Shown piece after piece: positions 6,461-7,511 of a stretch of DNA of 7,511 nucleotides. Under the pieces are notes generated by a model, which searched no databases, was not told the DNA's origin, and saw only the letters and a list, made by a program, of their open reading frames with translations. A program made the translations under genes and the position numbers. Each line of letters begins with the position of its first letter. Position 1 is the first letter of the stretch. This DNA comes from Comamonadaceae bacterium CG_4_10_14_3_um_filter_60_75 (lineage in GTDB: Bacteria; Pseudomonadota; Gammaproteobacteria; Burkholderiales; Burkholderiaceae_C), in contig PFKL01000117.1 in assembly GCA_002784245.1 (NCBI GenBank), positions 1-7,511 of the forward strand. The letters are read 5' to 3'.

Positions 6461-7511
6461 ATGAAAATTACTGTTATCGGTACAGGTTATGTGGGTTTGG
6501 TGTCGGGCGCTTGCCTGGCCGAGGTGGGCAACGACGTGCTGTGCCTGGATGTGGATCCCGCCAAGATCAAGATTCTGGAAGACGGCGGCATCCCGATATA
6601 TGAGCCTGGCTTGCAAGAGATGGTGCAGCGCAATGTGGCCGCGGGTCGCCTGCACTTCACCACCGACGTGGCGCGTGCCGCGCACTTCGGCACTGTCCAG
6701 TTCATTGCGGTGGGCACCCCGCCGGGTGAGGACGGCTCGGCCGACATGCAGTACGTGACCGCTGCCGCGCGCAACATCGGTAAACACATGACCGATTACA
6801 AGGTGATCGTCGACAAGAGCACGGTGCCGGTGGGCACGGCCGACGTGGTGCGCGCTGCCGTGGCCGACGAGCTGCAAAAACGCGGTGTCACCACGCCTTA
6901 CAGCGTGGTCAGCAACCCTGAGTTTTTGAAAGAGGGCGCGGCCATCGATGACTTCATGAAGCCCGACCGCATTGTGGTGGGCTGTGACGACGAAGAGGCG
7001 GCGCTGAACATGCGTGCGCTGTACGCCCCGTTCCAGCGCAACCACGACCGGCTGATTGTGATGGACGTGCGCAGCGCAGAGCTGACCAAATACGCCGCCA
7101 ACGCCATGCTGGCCACGCGCATCAGCTTCATGAACGAGCTGGCCAACCTGGCCGAAAAGTTAGGCGCTGACATTGAAAACGTGCGCCGGGGTATTGGCTC
7201 TGACCCGCGCATTGGCTACGACTTTTTGTACGCGGGTGCAGGGTACGGCGGCTCTTGCTTTCCCAAGGATGTGAAGGCGCTGATCAAGACCGCCGCGGCT
7301 GATGCGGGAATGAAGCTGCAGGTGTTGACGGCGGTAGAGGCAGCCAACGACGCGCAAAAACATGTGTTGTCCACCAAGGTGAAAGAACGCTTTGGCGACA
7401 AGCTGGCGGGCAAGCACTTTGCCATGTGGGGGCTGGCGTTCAAGGCCAATACCGACGACATGCGCGAGGCCACCAGCCGCGAGGTCATCAAGGATTTGCT
7501 GGCCGCTGGGG
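6461..7511 (+). CDS. ugd: UDP-glucose 6-dehydrogenase, partial (3' end outside window)
   Basis: The frame is open from ATG 6461 to the window end, giving 350 residues of a family usually near 440 long, so roughly the last 90 are missing. It oxidises UDP-glucose twice with NAD+ to UDP-glucuronate, a precursor for acidic polysaccharides. Visible landmarks are the Rossmann NAD motif GTGYVG (7-12), GTPPGEDGSADMQYV (about 86-100), KSTVPVGT (119-126), NPEFLKEGAAIDDF with E154 and K157, LTKYAANAMLATRISF with K210 and N214, the catalytic GGSCFPKD with C266 and D270, and WGLAFKANTDDMRE (323-336) of the UDP-binding domain. All catalytic residues expected in the visible part are present. The gene follows the glycosyltransferase by 51 bases on the same strand and should supply a sugar donor for the locus. 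Confidence 0.97.
   Translation, partial: MKITVIGTGYVGLVSGACLAEVGNDVLCLDVDPAKIKILEDGGIPIYEPGLQEMVQRNVAAGRLHFTTDVARAAHFGTVQFIAVGTPPGEDGSADMQYVTAAARNIGKHMTDYKVIVDKSTVPVGTADVVRAAVADELQKRGVTTPYSVVSNPEFLKEGAAIDDFMKPDRIVVGCDDEEAALNMRALYAPFQRNHDRLIVMDVRSAELTKYAANAMLATRISFMNELANLAEKLGADIENVRRGIGSDPRIGYDFLYAGAGYGGSCFPKDVKALIKTAAADAGMKLQVLTAVEAANDAQKHVLSTKVKERFGDKLAGKHFAMWGLAFKANTDDMREATSREVIKDLLAAG

Overview
The window suggests a GC-rich Gram-negative bacterium, most likely a betaproteobacterium of the Burkholderiales (Rhodoferax/Comamonadaceae-like). This is judged from protein style: a periplasmic or extracellular multiheme cytochrome beside an NHL beta-propeller protein, and exopolysaccharide genes of the type common in that group. 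The taxonomy is an inference from recall and was not tested by a search.

Left part (1-2090, plus strand): the C-terminal end of an NHL-repeat protein overlaps by ATGA with a 567-residue secreted multiheme c-type cytochrome. The cytochrome has eleven CXXCH motifs and a twelfth, unusual CX3CH motif near its C-terminus. The pair looks like one translationally coupled unit for electron transfer in the envelope or outside the cell, for example with metal oxides or other extracellular acceptors. The physiological role is inferred from family and context.

Middle (2091-2416): a 326-base spacer between convergent genes. It has no convincing gene and no canonical terminator. It holds a 23-codon mini-ORF touching the cytochrome stop, and open frames that could be decayed coding sequence.

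Right part (2417-7511): a polysaccharide biosynthesis locus built around a divergent promoter region near 5058-5137. Leftward run a MOP-family polysaccharide flippase and then a GT4-type glycosyltransferase with an EX7E motif. Rightward run a second GT-B-like glycosyltransferase and a UDP-glucose 6-dehydrogenase (ugd) cut by the window end. Together they fit a surface or exopolysaccharide pathway: Ugd supplies UDP-glucuronate, the glycosyltransferases assemble a lipid-linked oligosaccharide at the cytoplasmic face, and the flippase moves it across the inner membrane. The divergent spacer carries a perfect 7-bp inverted repeat with half-sites 21 bp apart, a candidate operator or mRNA hairpin.

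Nothing here is a clear-cut new system. The points most worth checking are the CX3CH heme site, the NHL-cytochrome coupling, and the inverted repeat over the flippase start codon.
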